This document shows, in pieces, positions 1 through 8,399 of a stretch of 64,000 nt of DNA. The stretch's first letter is position 1. Each line of letters begins with the position of its first letter. The stretch spans positions 29,118 through 93,117 of the forward strand of contig DATKWD010000015.1 in assembly GCA_035529695.1 (NCBI GenBank), written 5' to 3'. The DNA is from DATKWD01 sp035529695. GTDB lineage: Bacteria; Actinomycetota; Acidimicrobiia; Acidimicrobiales; Salinilacustritrichaceae. A model generated the notes under the pieces. It had not been told where the DNA came from. It did no database searches and was given only the letters and a program-made list of their open reading frames with translations. Both the position numbers and the translations under genes were made by a program.

Positions 1-317
1 TCGTCATCGCCGCCATCGGAGGCGGAGGGATCGTCGCCGGGAGGAATCGGCGGCGTCGCCGCCGTCGCCGGAACGGCCGTGGTCGGGTCGGTGTCTGCGG
101 CCTCGTCGGAGAACACCGACGCCGAAGCGCCTGCGGCAGCCCCAGCGGCCGGCACGGCCGCGGTCGGATCGCCTGCGGGGTCGGAAGTCGACACCGCCTC
201 GGTGGGTGTGTCGGCACCCGCAGGCTCGGTCGCTTCGGTGGCCGGACTCGCCTCGGGCGGATAGAACTTGCCATCGGAGGCCTGCCACCAGCCATCACCC
301 TGCGACGTGTCACTCAT
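1..317 (-). CDS. Hypothetical low-complexity protein with GDGWWQASDGKFYPPE N-terminal motif (3' end outside window)
   Basis: The reading frame opens at an ATG (complement of 315-317) and stays open to the window edge, giving about 105 residues. The protein starts MSDTSQGDGWWQASDGKFYPPE and continues as an Ala/Pro/Thr/Asp-rich, presumably disordered stretch. A Trp-Trp/Tyr-Pro-Pro tag of this kind followed by a disordered linker recurs at the N terminus of actinobacterial, especially Acidimicrobiia, membrane or envelope proteins; the functional domain usually follows. That downstream part is not in the window, so no function can be assigned. The gene is divergent from the aspartate kinase gene. 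Low-complexity frames on the opposite strand are antisense shadows. Confidence 0.6.
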   Translation of the reverse strand, partial: MSDTSQGDGWWQASDGKFYPPEASPATEATEPAGADTPTEAVSTSDPAGDPTAAVPAAGAAAGASASVFSDEAADTDPTTAVPATAATPPIPPGDDPSASDGGDD

Positions 318-408
318 GCGAACTCCCGATTCATCGACTCGTCCGCAACCGTAGTGCCATGGATCGCGCTCGCCGTGGCAACCTGCGGAGCAATAGCCTC
401 CGACCGTC

Positions 409-1629
409 ATGACGCTCGTAGTCCAGAAGTTCGGTGGCACGTCGGTCGGCGACCCTGCCCGCATCCGCGAGGTGGCCGAGTCCGTCGCGCACACCGTGCG
501 TCGGGGCACGCAGTGCGTCGTGGTGGTGTCGGCGATGGGCAAGGAGACCGACGAATTGCTGCACCTCGCCTCGCAGGTCGCCACCGAGCGACCCGGACGA
601 GAGATGGACATGCTGATCACCGCCGGCGAACGCAAGGCGACCGCACTGCTGTGCATGGCTCTGCATGACCTCGGGATCCACGGCGAGAGCTTCACCGGGA
701 GCCAGGCCGGGTTCATCACCGACACCAACCACACCAACGCGAAGATCCTCGAGGTCAAGGCCGAGCGCATCCGTGAGGCGCTCGACGCCGGCCGGGTCCC
801 CGTCGTCGGAGGCGCCCAGGGAGTCTCGACGGACCGCAACGTCACGTTCCTCGGGCGCGGCGGTTCCGACACGACGGCCGTGGCGCTCGCCGAGGCACTC
901 GAGGCCGACTCGTGCGAGCTCTACACCGACGTCAGCGGCGTGTTCACCGCCGACCCTCGCATCGTGCCGGCGGCGTCGAAGATGGCCCACATCAGGTTCG
1001 ACGAGATGCTCGAGATGTGCGCCACCGGGTGTCCGAAGCCGGCGATGCGCTCGGTCGAGTTCGCTCAGCGGCACGGTGTGCCGCTCCATGTCCGCTCGGC
1101 CTTCACCTGGGAACGGGGCACGATCGTGTCCGAACAAGGAGATCCATCGATGGAACAAGCCGTCATCAAGGCCGTGACCCACGACGTGTCGGAGGCGAAG
1201 ATGACCGTTTCGGGAGTTCCCGACCAGCCCGGCATCGCGGCCACGTTGTTCCGCCACCTCGCCGACGCCGACGTCAACGTCGACATGATCGTGCAGAACG
1301 TGTCCGAGGACGGGGTGACCGACATCAGCTTCACGCTTCCCCACAGCGACGTCGACGTCGCTGACCCCATCGTCCGGACCGTGGCCGACGAGATCGGTGC
1401 GGCCGAGGTCAGCAGCGACCACGCAATCGGACGGGTGAGCCTGGTGGGAGCGGGCATGAAGTCGCATCCGGGCGTCGCCGCCCAGATGTTCGAGACGCTG
1501 GCCGCCAACGGCATCAACATCGACATGATCTCCACCTCGGCCATCCGCATCAGTTGCGTGCTCCGCGAGGCCCAGGTCGAGGATGCAGTGGTGCTGCTGC
1601 ACACCGTCTTCGGGCTCGACACCGACTGA
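409..1629 (+). CDS. lysC: Aspartate kinase
   Basis: Phosphorylates L-aspartate with ATP, the first step of Lys/Thr/Met (and diaminopimelate) synthesis in the cytosol. The 406-residue protein starts with the diagnostic VVQKFGGTSVGD nucleotide-binding motif and contains the FLGRGGSDTTA kinase motif near residue 150. Two C-terminal ACT domains follow (about 265-400), including VSGVPDQPGIAATLF and VGAGMKSHPGVAAQMFE, as expected of a feedback-regulated enzyme. Length is normal for the family. The aspartate-semialdehyde dehydrogenase gene follows 57 nt downstream on the same strand, so the two probably form one transcript. In many actinobacteria an internal start also yields a separate regulatory beta subunit; I did not see a clear internal ribosome site that decides this. 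Confidence 0.96.
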   Translation: MTLVVQKFGGTSVGDPARIREVAESVAHTVRRGTQCVVVVSAMGKETDELLHLASQVATERPGREMDMLITAGERKATALLCMALHDLGIHGESFTGSQAGFITDTNHTNAKILEVKAERIREALDAGRVPVVGGAQGVSTDRNVTFLGRGGSDTTAVALAEALEADSCELYTDVSGVFTADPRIVPAASKMAHIRFDEMLEMCATGCPKPAMRSVEFAQRHGVPLHVRSAFTWERGTIVSEQGDPSMEQAVIKAVTHDVSEAKMTVSGVPDQPGIAATLFRHLADADVNVDMIVQNVSEDGVTDISFTLPHSDVDVADPIVRTVADEIGAAEVSSDHAIGRVSLVGAGMKSHPGVAAQMFETLAANGINIDMISTSAIRISCVLREAQVEDAVVLLHTVFGLDTD

Positions 1630-1686
1630 CCGCTTCGCTCCGAACGCGCTGGGTTCCGGTCCGATCCGGGTCGTAGCATCTCGTCC

Positions 1687-2706
1687 ATGCGAGTCGGAAT
1701 CTTCGGAGCCACCGGTCAGGTCGGCGGCGTCATGCGACGCCTGATGGTCGAGCGAGACTTCCCGGTCGACGAGATGCGCTACTTCGCGTCATCGCGCTCG
1801 GCCGGCACGACGCTGCCGTGGAAAGGCGCCGAGGTCACGGTCGAAGACGTCGCCACCGCCGACTTCAGCGGCCTCGACATCGCCATGGTCAGCATGGGTG
1901 GCACCGCCAGCCTGCAGTACGCCGAGCAGATCGCCGCTCGGGGCGCGGTCGTCATCGACAACAGCTCGGCCTGGCGGATGGACCCCGACGTGCCGCTCGT
2001 CGTCTCCGAGGTCAACGGCCACCTGGCCCACGACCCTCCCAAGGGCATCATCGCCAACCCGAACTGCACGACCATGGTGGCCATGCCGGTTCTCCGGCCC
2101 CTGGCCGACGAGGCCGGCCTCGAGGCGGTCGTCTACAGCACCTATCAGGCCGTGTCGGGCGCAGGCCTGAGCGGGGTCGACGAGCTCGACGAGCAGCTCC
2201 AGAAGACGGTGAGCGAGGCCGCAGCCCTCACCCATGACGGCCACGCGGTGACGTTCCCCGAACCCGACAACTTCTGCGGACCGATCGCCCACAACGTGCT
2301 GGCGTTCGCCGGCTCACTCCTCGACGATGGGAGCAACGAGACCAGCGAGGAGCGCAAGCTCCGAGACGAGAGCCGCAAGATCCTCGGCCTGCCTGATCTG
2401 CTGGTGTCAGGCACCTGTGTTCGCGTTCCGGTGTTCACCGGGCACTCCCACTCGATGAGCGTCCGGTTCGCGTCGCCGATCAGCCCAGAGCGGGCCGTCG
2501 AACTCCTCGGTGACGCACCTGGCGTTCGGCTGGTCGAGGTCCCGACCCCACTCGACGCCACCGGCATCGACGAGACGCTGGTGGGCCGGATTCGCGTCGA
2601 CCCGACCGCGCCGGGCGGCAGGGGCCTCTCCATCTTCTGCAGCGGCGACAACCTGCGCAAGGGCGCGGCGTTGAACGCCATCCAGATAGCCGAACTCATG
2701 ATCTGA
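1687..2706 (+). CDS. asd: Aspartate-semialdehyde dehydrogenase
   Basis: Reduces aspartyl-4-phosphate to aspartate-semialdehyde with NADPH, the second step after aspartate kinase. The 339-residue protein has the N-terminal dinucleotide-binding loop GIFGATGQVGG and the catalytic-cysteine segment GIIANPNCTTM near residue 130. The substrate-binding segment VRVPVFTGHSHSM lies near residue 245. Length matches the bacterial family. It lies directly downstream of the kinase gene on the same strand, the usual ask-asd arrangement. The gene converges with the MazG-like gene, leaving only about 20 nt between the stop codons. Confidence 0.96.
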   Translation: MRVGIFGATGQVGGVMRRLMVERDFPVDEMRYFASSRSAGTTLPWKGAEVTVEDVATADFSGLDIAMVSMGGTASLQYAEQIAARGAVVIDNSSAWRMDPDVPLVVSEVNGHLAHDPPKGIIANPNCTTMVAMPVLRPLADEAGLEAVVYSTYQAVSGAGLSGVDELDEQLQKTVSEAAALTHDGHAVTFPEPDNFCGPIAHNVLAFAGSLLDDGSNETSEERKLRDESRKILGLPDLLVSGTCVRVPVFTGHSHSMSVRFASPISPERAVELLGDAPGVRLVEVPTPLDATGIDETLVGRIRVDPTAPGGRGLSIFCSGDNLRKGAALNAIQIAELMI

Positions 2707-2729
2707 CCGGATCAGCCGGCAAACACCGT

Positions 2730-3011
2730 TCAGGGGCACTTGCAGGGGGTGGCGTGGCAGCCGGGGCAGCCGTCGGCGTAGCGCTGGACCGCGTCGTCGA
2801 GTGAGAGGCCGAGTTGATCGGCGATGCTGGCCACCCAGGCGACCACGTCGCCGAGTTCGTGCAGTTGCTGCTCGGGTGTGCCCTTGCGGATCGCCTGCGC
2901 CAGTTCGCCGACCTCTTCGGTGAGCCATGCCACGCTCTCGGCCATGCCGCGCTCGCGGTCGCGCGCGGCATAGGTGGCCGCGATGGTGCTCTGGAACTCG
3001 CCGAGGTCCAT
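2730..3011 (-). CDS. MazG-like nucleotide pyrophosphohydrolase
   Basis: A 93-residue all-alpha NTP pyrophosphohydrolase of the MazG/RS21-C6 type. It carries the metal-binding EExxE...ExxD pattern: WLTEEVGELAQAI followed by QLHELGDVVAWV. The family hydrolyses (d)NTPs to monophosphate and pyrophosphate, often as house cleaning of damaged nucleotides; the substrate here is unknown. The C terminus is a short Cys-rich tail (CPGCHATPCKCP), seen in some small MazG-like proteins and possibly metal-binding. I prefer the ATG at 3011 over the adjacent upstream GTG at 3014; neither has a strong ribosome site. It lies between asd (convergent) and the multicopper oxidase gene (same strand, 30 nt upstream). 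Confidence 0.8.
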   Translation of the reverse strand: MDLGEFQSTIAATYAARDRERGMAESVAWLTEEVGELAQAIRKGTPEQQLHELGDVVAWVASIADQLGLSLDDAVQRYADGCPGCHATPCKCP

Positions 3012-3041
3012 CACACGAACGTACCGGACCTCATGGTCTTC

Positions 3042-4409
3042 TCATTCGACCACGAAGGCGGTGACCATCCCGAACATCCCCGTCTCGCGTTCGACGTGGG
3101 TGAGGATGTGGCAGTGCCAGACCCAGGTGCCCGGGTCCTCGAGTTGGACCAGCACCGAATAGCGCTCGCCCGGCGCCACGTTGATGGTGTCGGCGTAGTA
3201 CGGCTCGTCGAGCGGGATGCCGTCCTTGGCAACCACCAGTTGTGGGAACTGGTGCAGGTGCATGGGGTGCGAGCCCAGGCCCTCGTTGTAGTAGTGGATC
3301 ATCACGTAGTCGCCCTGCTTGGCGGCGATCGGCGCGGTGGCCGGGAAGCTCTTGCCGTTGAGCGAGAACCCGATCACCCCGGCGTCGTTCAGCACCATCG
3401 GTATCTCCTGGCTGATCTCGACGTTCTCGGGAATCGCGGTCCCGCTGATGGTCCGTCCGGTCGGCAGCGGGAGGTCGCCGATGGTGAACGCCCCGAACAT
3501 GCCGTTGACGACCTGCATCTGCCCGTGGTGGTGGGCGTGGTACATCCCGGTCGCCGCGTCTTCCGCAACGAACTCGTAGGTGAAGTCCTCGCCGGCCTCG
3601 ATGAGGTCCTGGGTGTACGGAGCCACGCCGTCCTGATCGTTCGGCGTGTGCACGCCGTGCCAGTGGACGTCGGTGCCCATCGGGAGTTCGTTGTGCACGT
3701 TGACCCGGACCTTGTCGCCGAGGTCGACGTCGATCCACGGACCGGGCACCTGGCCGTTGTAGGTCCAGGCGTCGACGAACTTGCCGGGCTCGACCTCCCA
3801 TGGGGTGATCTCGGCGGTGATGTCGAACACCTTGGTGCCGTCGGCATCGGTCTCGAACTCGAGCGGCGTGTTGCCGGTTCCCTCGGTCTCGGCGGGGAAC
3901 TGCAACATCGACTCGGTCATCGCAGCATCGAGTGCCGCCCAGTCTTGTTCGCTGCCTTCACCTGCGCCTTCGAGCGCCGAGCCGCTGACGGCTCCGCCGT
4001 CGCTGACCTCGAGCACGGCCTCCATCCCAGCGGATTCATGACCGGGAATCGTGCAGATGACCCGATACGACCCGATCTCGAGCGCCGACGTGTCGAGCAT
4101 GCCGTTCTCGCCCGCCTGGAGGTCGGGCGTCGTCGTCTCGGTCCCCGCGACGGACAGGTTGTGGACCACGCTTCCCTCGTTGACGACCTCCAACTCGCTC
4201 CCCGTCGCGACGCGAAGGGTGCCAGGGGCGATCGCGAACTCGGTGAGCGACGCAACCGACGCTCCCGACCCGGCTGCGGTGCCCTCCGACGATCCGTCGT
4301 CGTTGGACGCCAGCGCCACCGTCCCGAAGACCAGTCCGACGACGGCGATCAGCGCCACCACCATCGATCCGATGTCGGGCGCGGACGATCGAGCGGGGGT
4401 TTCTGACAT
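3042..4409 (-). CDS. Membrane-anchored multicopper oxidase with extra N-terminal cupredoxin domain
   Basis: A 455-residue laccase-type oxidase. The ATG at 4409 is preceded by AAGGAG at good spacing, so I start here rather than at upstream in-frame codons. Residues about 15-33 form one hydrophobic segment (signal anchor). Next comes a plastocyanin-like domain with VVHNLSVAG and YRVICTIPGHESAGM, which supply plausible type 1 Cu ligands. After a linker come the multicopper oxidase motifs: VHWHGVH, MYHAHHHGQ, HPMHLHQF and WVWHCHILTHVERETGMFG. These give the His and Cys ligands of the type 1 and trinuclear type 2/3 sites. It probably oxidises Cu(I), Mn(II) or phenolics outside the membrane; the substrate is not predictable. 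It is divergent from the PNPOx-like gene. Confidence 0.88.
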   Translation of the reverse strand: MSETPARSSAPDIGSMVVALIAVVGLVFGTVALASNDDGSSEGTAAGSGASVASLTEFAIAPGTLRVATGSELEVVNEGSVVHNLSVAGTETTTPDLQAGENGMLDTSALEIGSYRVICTIPGHESAGMEAVLEVSDGGAVSGSALEGAGEGSEQDWAALDAAMTESMLQFPAETEGTGNTPLEFETDADGTKVFDITAEITPWEVEPGKFVDAWTYNGQVPGPWIDVDLGDKVRVNVHNELPMGTDVHWHGVHTPNDQDGVAPYTQDLIEAGEDFTYEFVAEDAATGMYHAHHHGQMQVVNGMFGAFTIGDLPLPTGRTISGTAIPENVEISQEIPMVLNDAGVIGFSLNGKSFPATAPIAAKQGDYVMIHYYNEGLGSHPMHLHQFPQLVVAKDGIPLDEPYYADTINVAPGERYSVLVQLEDPGTWVWHCHILTHVERETGMFGMVTAFVVE

Positions 4410-4615
4410 TGTGCGTCTCCTTGGGCAGTGGAAGGGCGAGCTTGTCGCACGAGCCAACCGGACCACGCATCGAGCCACTCCGGCCGAAAGACCCGATCGT
4501 CATGGGACCAAGGTCACTTCTCGGTGACCGCCGTCGCGTCAACCGCCAGACTGGAAGCGACATCAGGGACGTTCGGCCCTGCCGTGCACCCGCCTCGCCA
4601 CCGCAGGATATCCGA

Positions 4616-5029
4616 GTGATCACCGACCGGAACGGGCTCGAGATCCTGGCTCGCGACGAGTGCCTGCGGCTTCTTGCCACGATGACGCTCGGACGGGTCG
4701 GGGTCACGAGCGGTGCGCTTCCGGCGGTCCTGCCCGTGAACTTCTGCGTGAACGAAGAACGTGTCCTCATCCGCACGTCGGTCGGGACGAAACTCGACGC
4801 TGCGCTCCGGGACTGTGTGGTCGCGTTCGAAGTCGACGATTTCAACCCGGTCGATCACACCGGGTGGAGCGTGATGGTCACCGGCGTCGCCCACGAACTC
4901 GGCGGTGTCGAGACCCAGGCCATCGCACATGCGCCGCTCGCACGCTGGGCCCCGTACGGCGAGGGTCACACCATCGCGATTCCGACCGACATCGTCTCAG
5001 GTCGGCGCATCACCCACGATCGGTTCTGA
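4616..5029 (+). CDS. Pyridoxamine 5'-phosphate oxidase-like FMN/F420-binding protein
   Basis: A short split-barrel protein of the PNPOx-like superfamily, about 137 residues from the GTG at 4616. Motifs seen are ILARDECLRLLATMTLGRVGV at the N terminus, LPVNFCVNEERVLIRTSVGTKLDAA (flavin phosphate-binding strand pattern) and GWSVMVTGVAHEL. Such proteins bind FMN or F420 and act as small reductases or flavin/haem-binding proteins; no substrate can be named. The frame stays open upstream to 4409, but that part shows no family similarity and lies opposite the multicopper oxidase promoter. An AGGAT about 8 nt before the GTG supports the shorter start. The stop is 1 nt from the stop of the convergent carotenoid oxygenase gene. 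Confidence 0.7.
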   Translation: MITDRNGLEILARDECLRLLATMTLGRVGVTSGALPAVLPVNFCVNEERVLIRTSVGTKLDAALRDCVVAFEVDDFNPVDHTGWSVMVTGVAHELGGVETQAIAHAPLARWAPYGEGHTIAIPTDIVSGRRITHDRF

Positions 5030-5030
5030 T

Positions 5031-6461
5031 TCAGGCCGCGAACCAGTTGGCGTGAAAGCCGAACGGGATGCGGCGGGGCACGCGGACCCGAGCGATCGGG
5101 CCGGCCTCGACGTCGCGGGCGTCGAGCACGCAGACGTCGGTGTGATCGGAGTCTGAGTAGTGGACGGCGTTGATCAGCCACCCGTCGTCCTCGTTCGAGC
5201 CGTCGGGATCCGGCGCGAACACCGACTCGCCCACGTGACCGTCGTCGCCCGAGTCCCAGAGCGTCCGCTCACCGGTCTGCTGGTCGTACTTGGCGATCGT
5301 GTCGAAGTCGCCGGGGCGGCCGAGGTCGCCGCCGAAGGCCGACAGATAGGCGTAGCGGCTCCGCACCCCGTTGTAGTCGTCGTTGAACCGGCAGAAGTCG
5401 CCCGGCAGATCGTCGAGCGACTCCCAGCCGGCGGTTCCGGCATCGAGGTCGACCCAGTAGCGAGCCGCGGTGCCCGGCTGGTTGTCGGCGGCTTGCTCGT
5501 CGAGCGGTGCCGTCGGGTCGATCCCGAAGTTCGGCGCGGCGATGCGCGAGCCGGTGAACTCGATGCGGTTGCCCTCGACCCAGCCGTTCCAGAAGTGCTG
5601 CACGTGGCCAGGCTCGACGTCGTACCAGGTCAGATCGTCGGCGGCTCCCATTCGGGGCATGACGCCGATCCGGGTGCCGTTCTCGGGCTTCCAGTTCACC
5701 AGTGGCGCCTTCCCGAGGTTCTCGAGGTCGAACACGATCGGCGAGTCGAGGAACACTGCATGGTCCTCGGTGATGATGAAGTCGTGCATCATCACCGGTG
5801 CAGGCAGCTCGATGTCGACGCTGTGCACCAGCTTCCCGGCCGCGTCGGCGACGTGGTAGCGCAGCTCGGGCTTGCCCAGGTTGTACGCGAAGAAGAGCAG
5901 CTCGCCGGTGCGCGGATCGATGCGGGGGTGCGCAGTCATCGACCCCACGAGGCGCCCGTCGAAGTCGTACTCGCCGATGGTTTCGAGATCGGGCGTGACC
6001 TCGGTCGGCACGCCGCCTTCCCACAGCGCAAGCCAGTGTCCGGCATGGCGGATGATGTGGGTGTTGGCCGGGTTCTTGACGGGTCCGGCATCTCCGGTGA
6101 GTTCGCGGTCGGGCCACTGCGACAGCTCGCTCAGGCCTCGGTAGACGGCCCTGCCGTTGCGGATCTCGGCCTCGAGTCCGCGTGAGCGAATCCAGCGATT
6201 GCGGTACGACGCGCTCCCATCAGCGAACGTGACCCCGTGGAGCATGCCGTCGCCGTCGAACATGTGATAGCTGCCGAGCGGTTCGAACATCGGGTTCGGT
6301 CCGTTGCGGACGAAGCTGCCGCGCAGACCTGCCGGGATCACCCCTTCGACCGGGCAGTGCTCGACCGTGAGCTCGTCGCCGACGGGCAGCAGATTCCCCC
6401 GCAGATCGGGCTGGTTGAACGCGTTGACGACGGCGGGTTCGACTTCGGCGATGTCGGTCAT
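5031..6461 (-). CDS. Carotenoid oxygenase (RPE65/CCD family) 1
   Basis: A 476-residue non-haem iron dioxygenase of the carotenoid/stilbene-cleaving family. The ATG at 6461 has AGGAG upstream at good spacing. The N terminus has the family pattern GLRGSFVRNGPNPMFEP...YHMFDGDGMLHGV. The four iron-binding His are visible in order as TAHPRIDP, VMMHDFIIT, HVQHFWNGW and the C-terminal GFHANWF. These enzymes cleave C=C double bonds of carotenoids, apocarotenoids or lignostilbene-type phenylpropenes, so the substrate needs experiment. The nearest same-strand neighbour upstream is a lipoprotein gene (6527-7537), 65 nt away and possibly co-transcribed. A second, more divergent family member lies at 8400-10121. 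Confidence 0.92.
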   Translation of the reverse strand: MTDIAEVEPAVVNAFNQPDLRGNLLPVGDELTVEHCPVEGVIPAGLRGSFVRNGPNPMFEPLGSYHMFDGDGMLHGVTFADGSASYRNRWIRSRGLEAEIRNGRAVYRGLSELSQWPDRELTGDAGPVKNPANTHIIRHAGHWLALWEGGVPTEVTPDLETIGEYDFDGRLVGSMTAHPRIDPRTGELLFFAYNLGKPELRYHVADAAGKLVHSVDIELPAPVMMHDFIITEDHAVFLDSPIVFDLENLGKAPLVNWKPENGTRIGVMPRMGAADDLTWYDVEPGHVQHFWNGWVEGNRIEFTGSRIAAPNFGIDPTAPLDEQAADNQPGTAARYWVDLDAGTAGWESLDDLPGDFCRFNDDYNGVRSRYAYLSAFGGDLGRPGDFDTIAKYDQQTGERTLWDSGDDGHVGESVFAPDPDGSNEDDGWLINAVHYSDSDHTDVCVLDARDVEAGPIARVRVPRRIPFGFHANWFAA

Positions 6462-6526
6462 GGGTTGGATCTCCTGATCGGAAGGACGTGGGCGGTCGTG
6501 AGGATGCGATTGGGTGTGAGCCCGAA

Positions 6527-7537
6527 TCAGAGGTCGAAGGGAAGGACGAGGTTGAGATCGAAGGCGACGCTGACGTCGGAGCCGTTGACGACGACCTCGG
6601 CACATGCTGGACCGAAACCACCGAAGGCCACCAAGTCGCCGATGCCCGGCCGGGGCTCGCCTTGGCCGGTCGCATCGTCGATGAACCCGTTGACGAAGTA
6701 CACACCGTTCGACACGCCCTCGATCGTGATCGCGACGGGCTCGCCGATCGCGACCAGCTCCAGCTCGTCGCGAAGCGAAGGGAACACCGGCAACGGGGTT
6801 TCGCCGGTCTCGTCGTCGAAGCACGACGTGAACAGCCCGGCGTACCAGGGACCCACTCCGTCGCCACCCAGATCGGGCTCGACGCTGCGAGTCACCTCGA
6901 TGGTGACCGTGTGGGTCGAGCCGTCATCGACGATGGTGGACGGATCGACGCTGGGTTTGCCGTCGCCGGCCAGGATGCCCTCGTCGCCCTCGAAGCCGGG
7001 GAGCGTGAAGGGCATCTCGTAGTCGAGTTCGAGCACGAGCGGATCGGCGGCGCCGTCGACGACCTCGAACTCGACGCAGCGTGGGCTCAGATCACCGAAC
7101 ATGACGAGGTCGCCGGTGGCCGGCAGGTCTTCCTCCTGCTCGGGGTTGTCGACGTCGTCGACCCAGCCCGAGGCGAAATAGGTGCCGTCGGCCAGTCCGG
7201 CGAACCTGAACGGCACCTCGTCGGTCTCGTCGGTCACGGTGACCTCATCGTCGGCGACCATCGACAGCAGCGGCGGGACACCCGTGCCGAGGTCGTTGCG
7301 GCAGTCGGTGTCGAGCGTCAGGTGCAGAACGCCGACTCCGTCGCCGTCGTCGGCCAGGGGGACGGTCCGGCGGAACACTCCCTCGGCCTCGCCATCGCCG
7401 AGGTCGAGCTGACCGACGATCACGCCGTCGTCGGGGTCGACATCGGAGCCGGTCTGCGTCGCATCCGAGTCGCTGCCGCACGCCGCGATCACGAAGGCCG
7501 TCGCCATGAGCGCGGGAAGAAGTCGGCGGATGGTCAT
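6527..7537 (-). CDS. Secreted lipoprotein, unknown function (internal duplication)
   Basis: A 336-residue lipoprotein. The ATG at 7537 follows GGAG, and the protein begins MTIRRLLPALMATAFVIAACGSDSD, a signal peptide with lipobox Cys about residue 20. The mature part is acidic and contains two similar halves, each with a pattern like FASGWVDDVDNPEQ/FVNGFIDDATGQGE followed by GDLV(M/A)FG and C(V/A)E(F/V)VV. This suggests a tandem pair of beta-sandwich domains, each with conserved Cys. I do not recognise the family. It sits upstream of carotenoid oxygenase 1 on the same strand and its start overlaps the region opposite the 7576 gene; a divergent promoter pair is likely there. Confidence 0.75.
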   Translation of the reverse strand: MTIRRLLPALMATAFVIAACGSDSDATQTGSDVDPDDGVIVGQLDLGDGEAEGVFRRTVPLADDGDGVGVLHLTLDTDCRNDLGTGVPPLLSMVADDEVTVTDETDEVPFRFAGLADGTYFASGWVDDVDNPEQEEDLPATGDLVMFGDLSPRCVEFEVVDGAADPLVLELDYEMPFTLPGFEGDEGILAGDGKPSVDPSTIVDDGSTHTVTIEVTRSVEPDLGGDGVGPWYAGLFTSCFDDETGETPLPVFPSLRDELELVAIGEPVAITIEGVSNGVYFVNGFIDDATGQGEPRPGIGDLVAFGGFGPACAEVVVNGSDVSVAFDLNLVLPFDL

Positions 7538-7575
7538 TGGGTTGCTCCAGAGGAAAGGGGGTCTACTGTGCAGAA

Positions 7576-8376
7576 ATGGCGGGAAGACGACACAACCTGA
7601 CGCCGCGCGCACGCAAGGGGCGAGCGGCGCTCAAGCGGTTCATGTACAGCCAGATGGCGATTCGCTCGGCGATCATGATCGCCCTCGGCAAGGAACAGCC
7701 GCTGGTCACGTTCACCGTCGAGCAGGACCCGCCCTCGATCTATCTGGTGTTCGAGCTCGAGCCCGACCGGATGGACGACCTCAAGGCCAAGGCCAAGCTG
7801 CCGGCGGGCATCGAGCTGGCTCCGGTTCGTTGCCTCGAGGGCGACGAACCCCGCTACCTCATGGCGCTCAACGTCTATCGGGTGTCGGGCATCACCAACG
7901 GCCGGCGAGCCGAATGGTCGGTCTTCGTCGCCGAACCCGACGGGACACCGCGCTACATGGTGCTCGAACCGCGGGCGAGCGGACGATCGCTCGATCCCGT
8001 GCGGCTGTTCACCAAGCCGAGCAGGGTCGATCACGCCCGCCACGGCGATGTCATCGAGACCGCCATCGGGCGCGACGGTGAGGCCTTCCGGTCGACCGTC
8101 GACCTCAGCAACGCCGAACCTGCGATCAACGACCGCGAGTGGGTCACGGCGAACGATCGCATCTACTGGGGCAACGGCATCTGTGATCGCACCTTCTACG
8201 ACGCAGGGCTCGCCCACCCGGCGATGGTGTCGGTGCCCCCTGGCGACGCGACGGTCGACGACCAGAGCCCATGGGCCACCTTCGTCGACCCGGCGCCCGT
8301 CGCGATCACCCTGTTCACCGAGGCCATCGAGTTCGTCGTGTCGCCCTGGGAGAACGTCGGCGACCTCGAGGACTGA
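7576..8376 (+). CDS. Conserved-looking hypothetical protein
   Basis: A 266-residue cytosolic protein starting MAGRRHNLTPRARKGRAALKRF, with no signal peptide or membrane segment. I do not recognise a family. The body is beta-rich, with aromatic clusters such as RAEWSVFV, PRYMVLE and RIYWGNGICDRTFYDAG, and it looks like a globular barrel-type enzyme or binding protein. Codon use and the long open frame match its neighbours, and it contains none of the low complexity typical of antisense shadows. It lies between the two carotenoid oxygenase genes, divergent from the lipoprotein and convergent with oxygenase 2. A role in the same lipid or terpenoid chemistry is only an inference from position. 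Confidence 0.7.
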   Translation: MAGRRHNLTPRARKGRAALKRFMYSQMAIRSAIMIALGKEQPLVTFTVEQDPPSIYLVFELEPDRMDDLKAKAKLPAGIELAPVRCLEGDEPRYLMALNVYRVSGITNGRRAEWSVFVAEPDGTPRYMVLEPRASGRSLDPVRLFTKPSRVDHARHGDVIETAIGRDGEAFRSTVDLSNAEPAINDREWVTANDRIYWGNGICDRTFYDAGLAHPAMVSVPPGDATVDDQSPWATFVDPAPVAITLFTEAIEFVVSPWENVGDLED

Positions 8377-8399
8377 GCGAGCAGACACCAGCGAGTCCT

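Noticed and set aside
331..1602. Long antisense frame (423 codons) opposite aspartate kinase
   Set aside because: Rich in His, Arg, Gly and Asp with no family signature; a typical shadow of a GC-rich coding strand with an unmistakable kinase on the plus strand.
2722..2736. CAAACACCGTTCAGG as a third copy of the CCTAACACCGTT operator
   Set aside because: It keeps the central AACACCGTT but loses the outer arm symmetry and lies between convergent gene ends, not at a promoter.
2814..4406. Plus-strand 530-codon frame opposite the MazG-like and multicopper oxidase genes
   Set aside because: The minus-strand proteins have catalytic motifs; the plus-strand translation has none.
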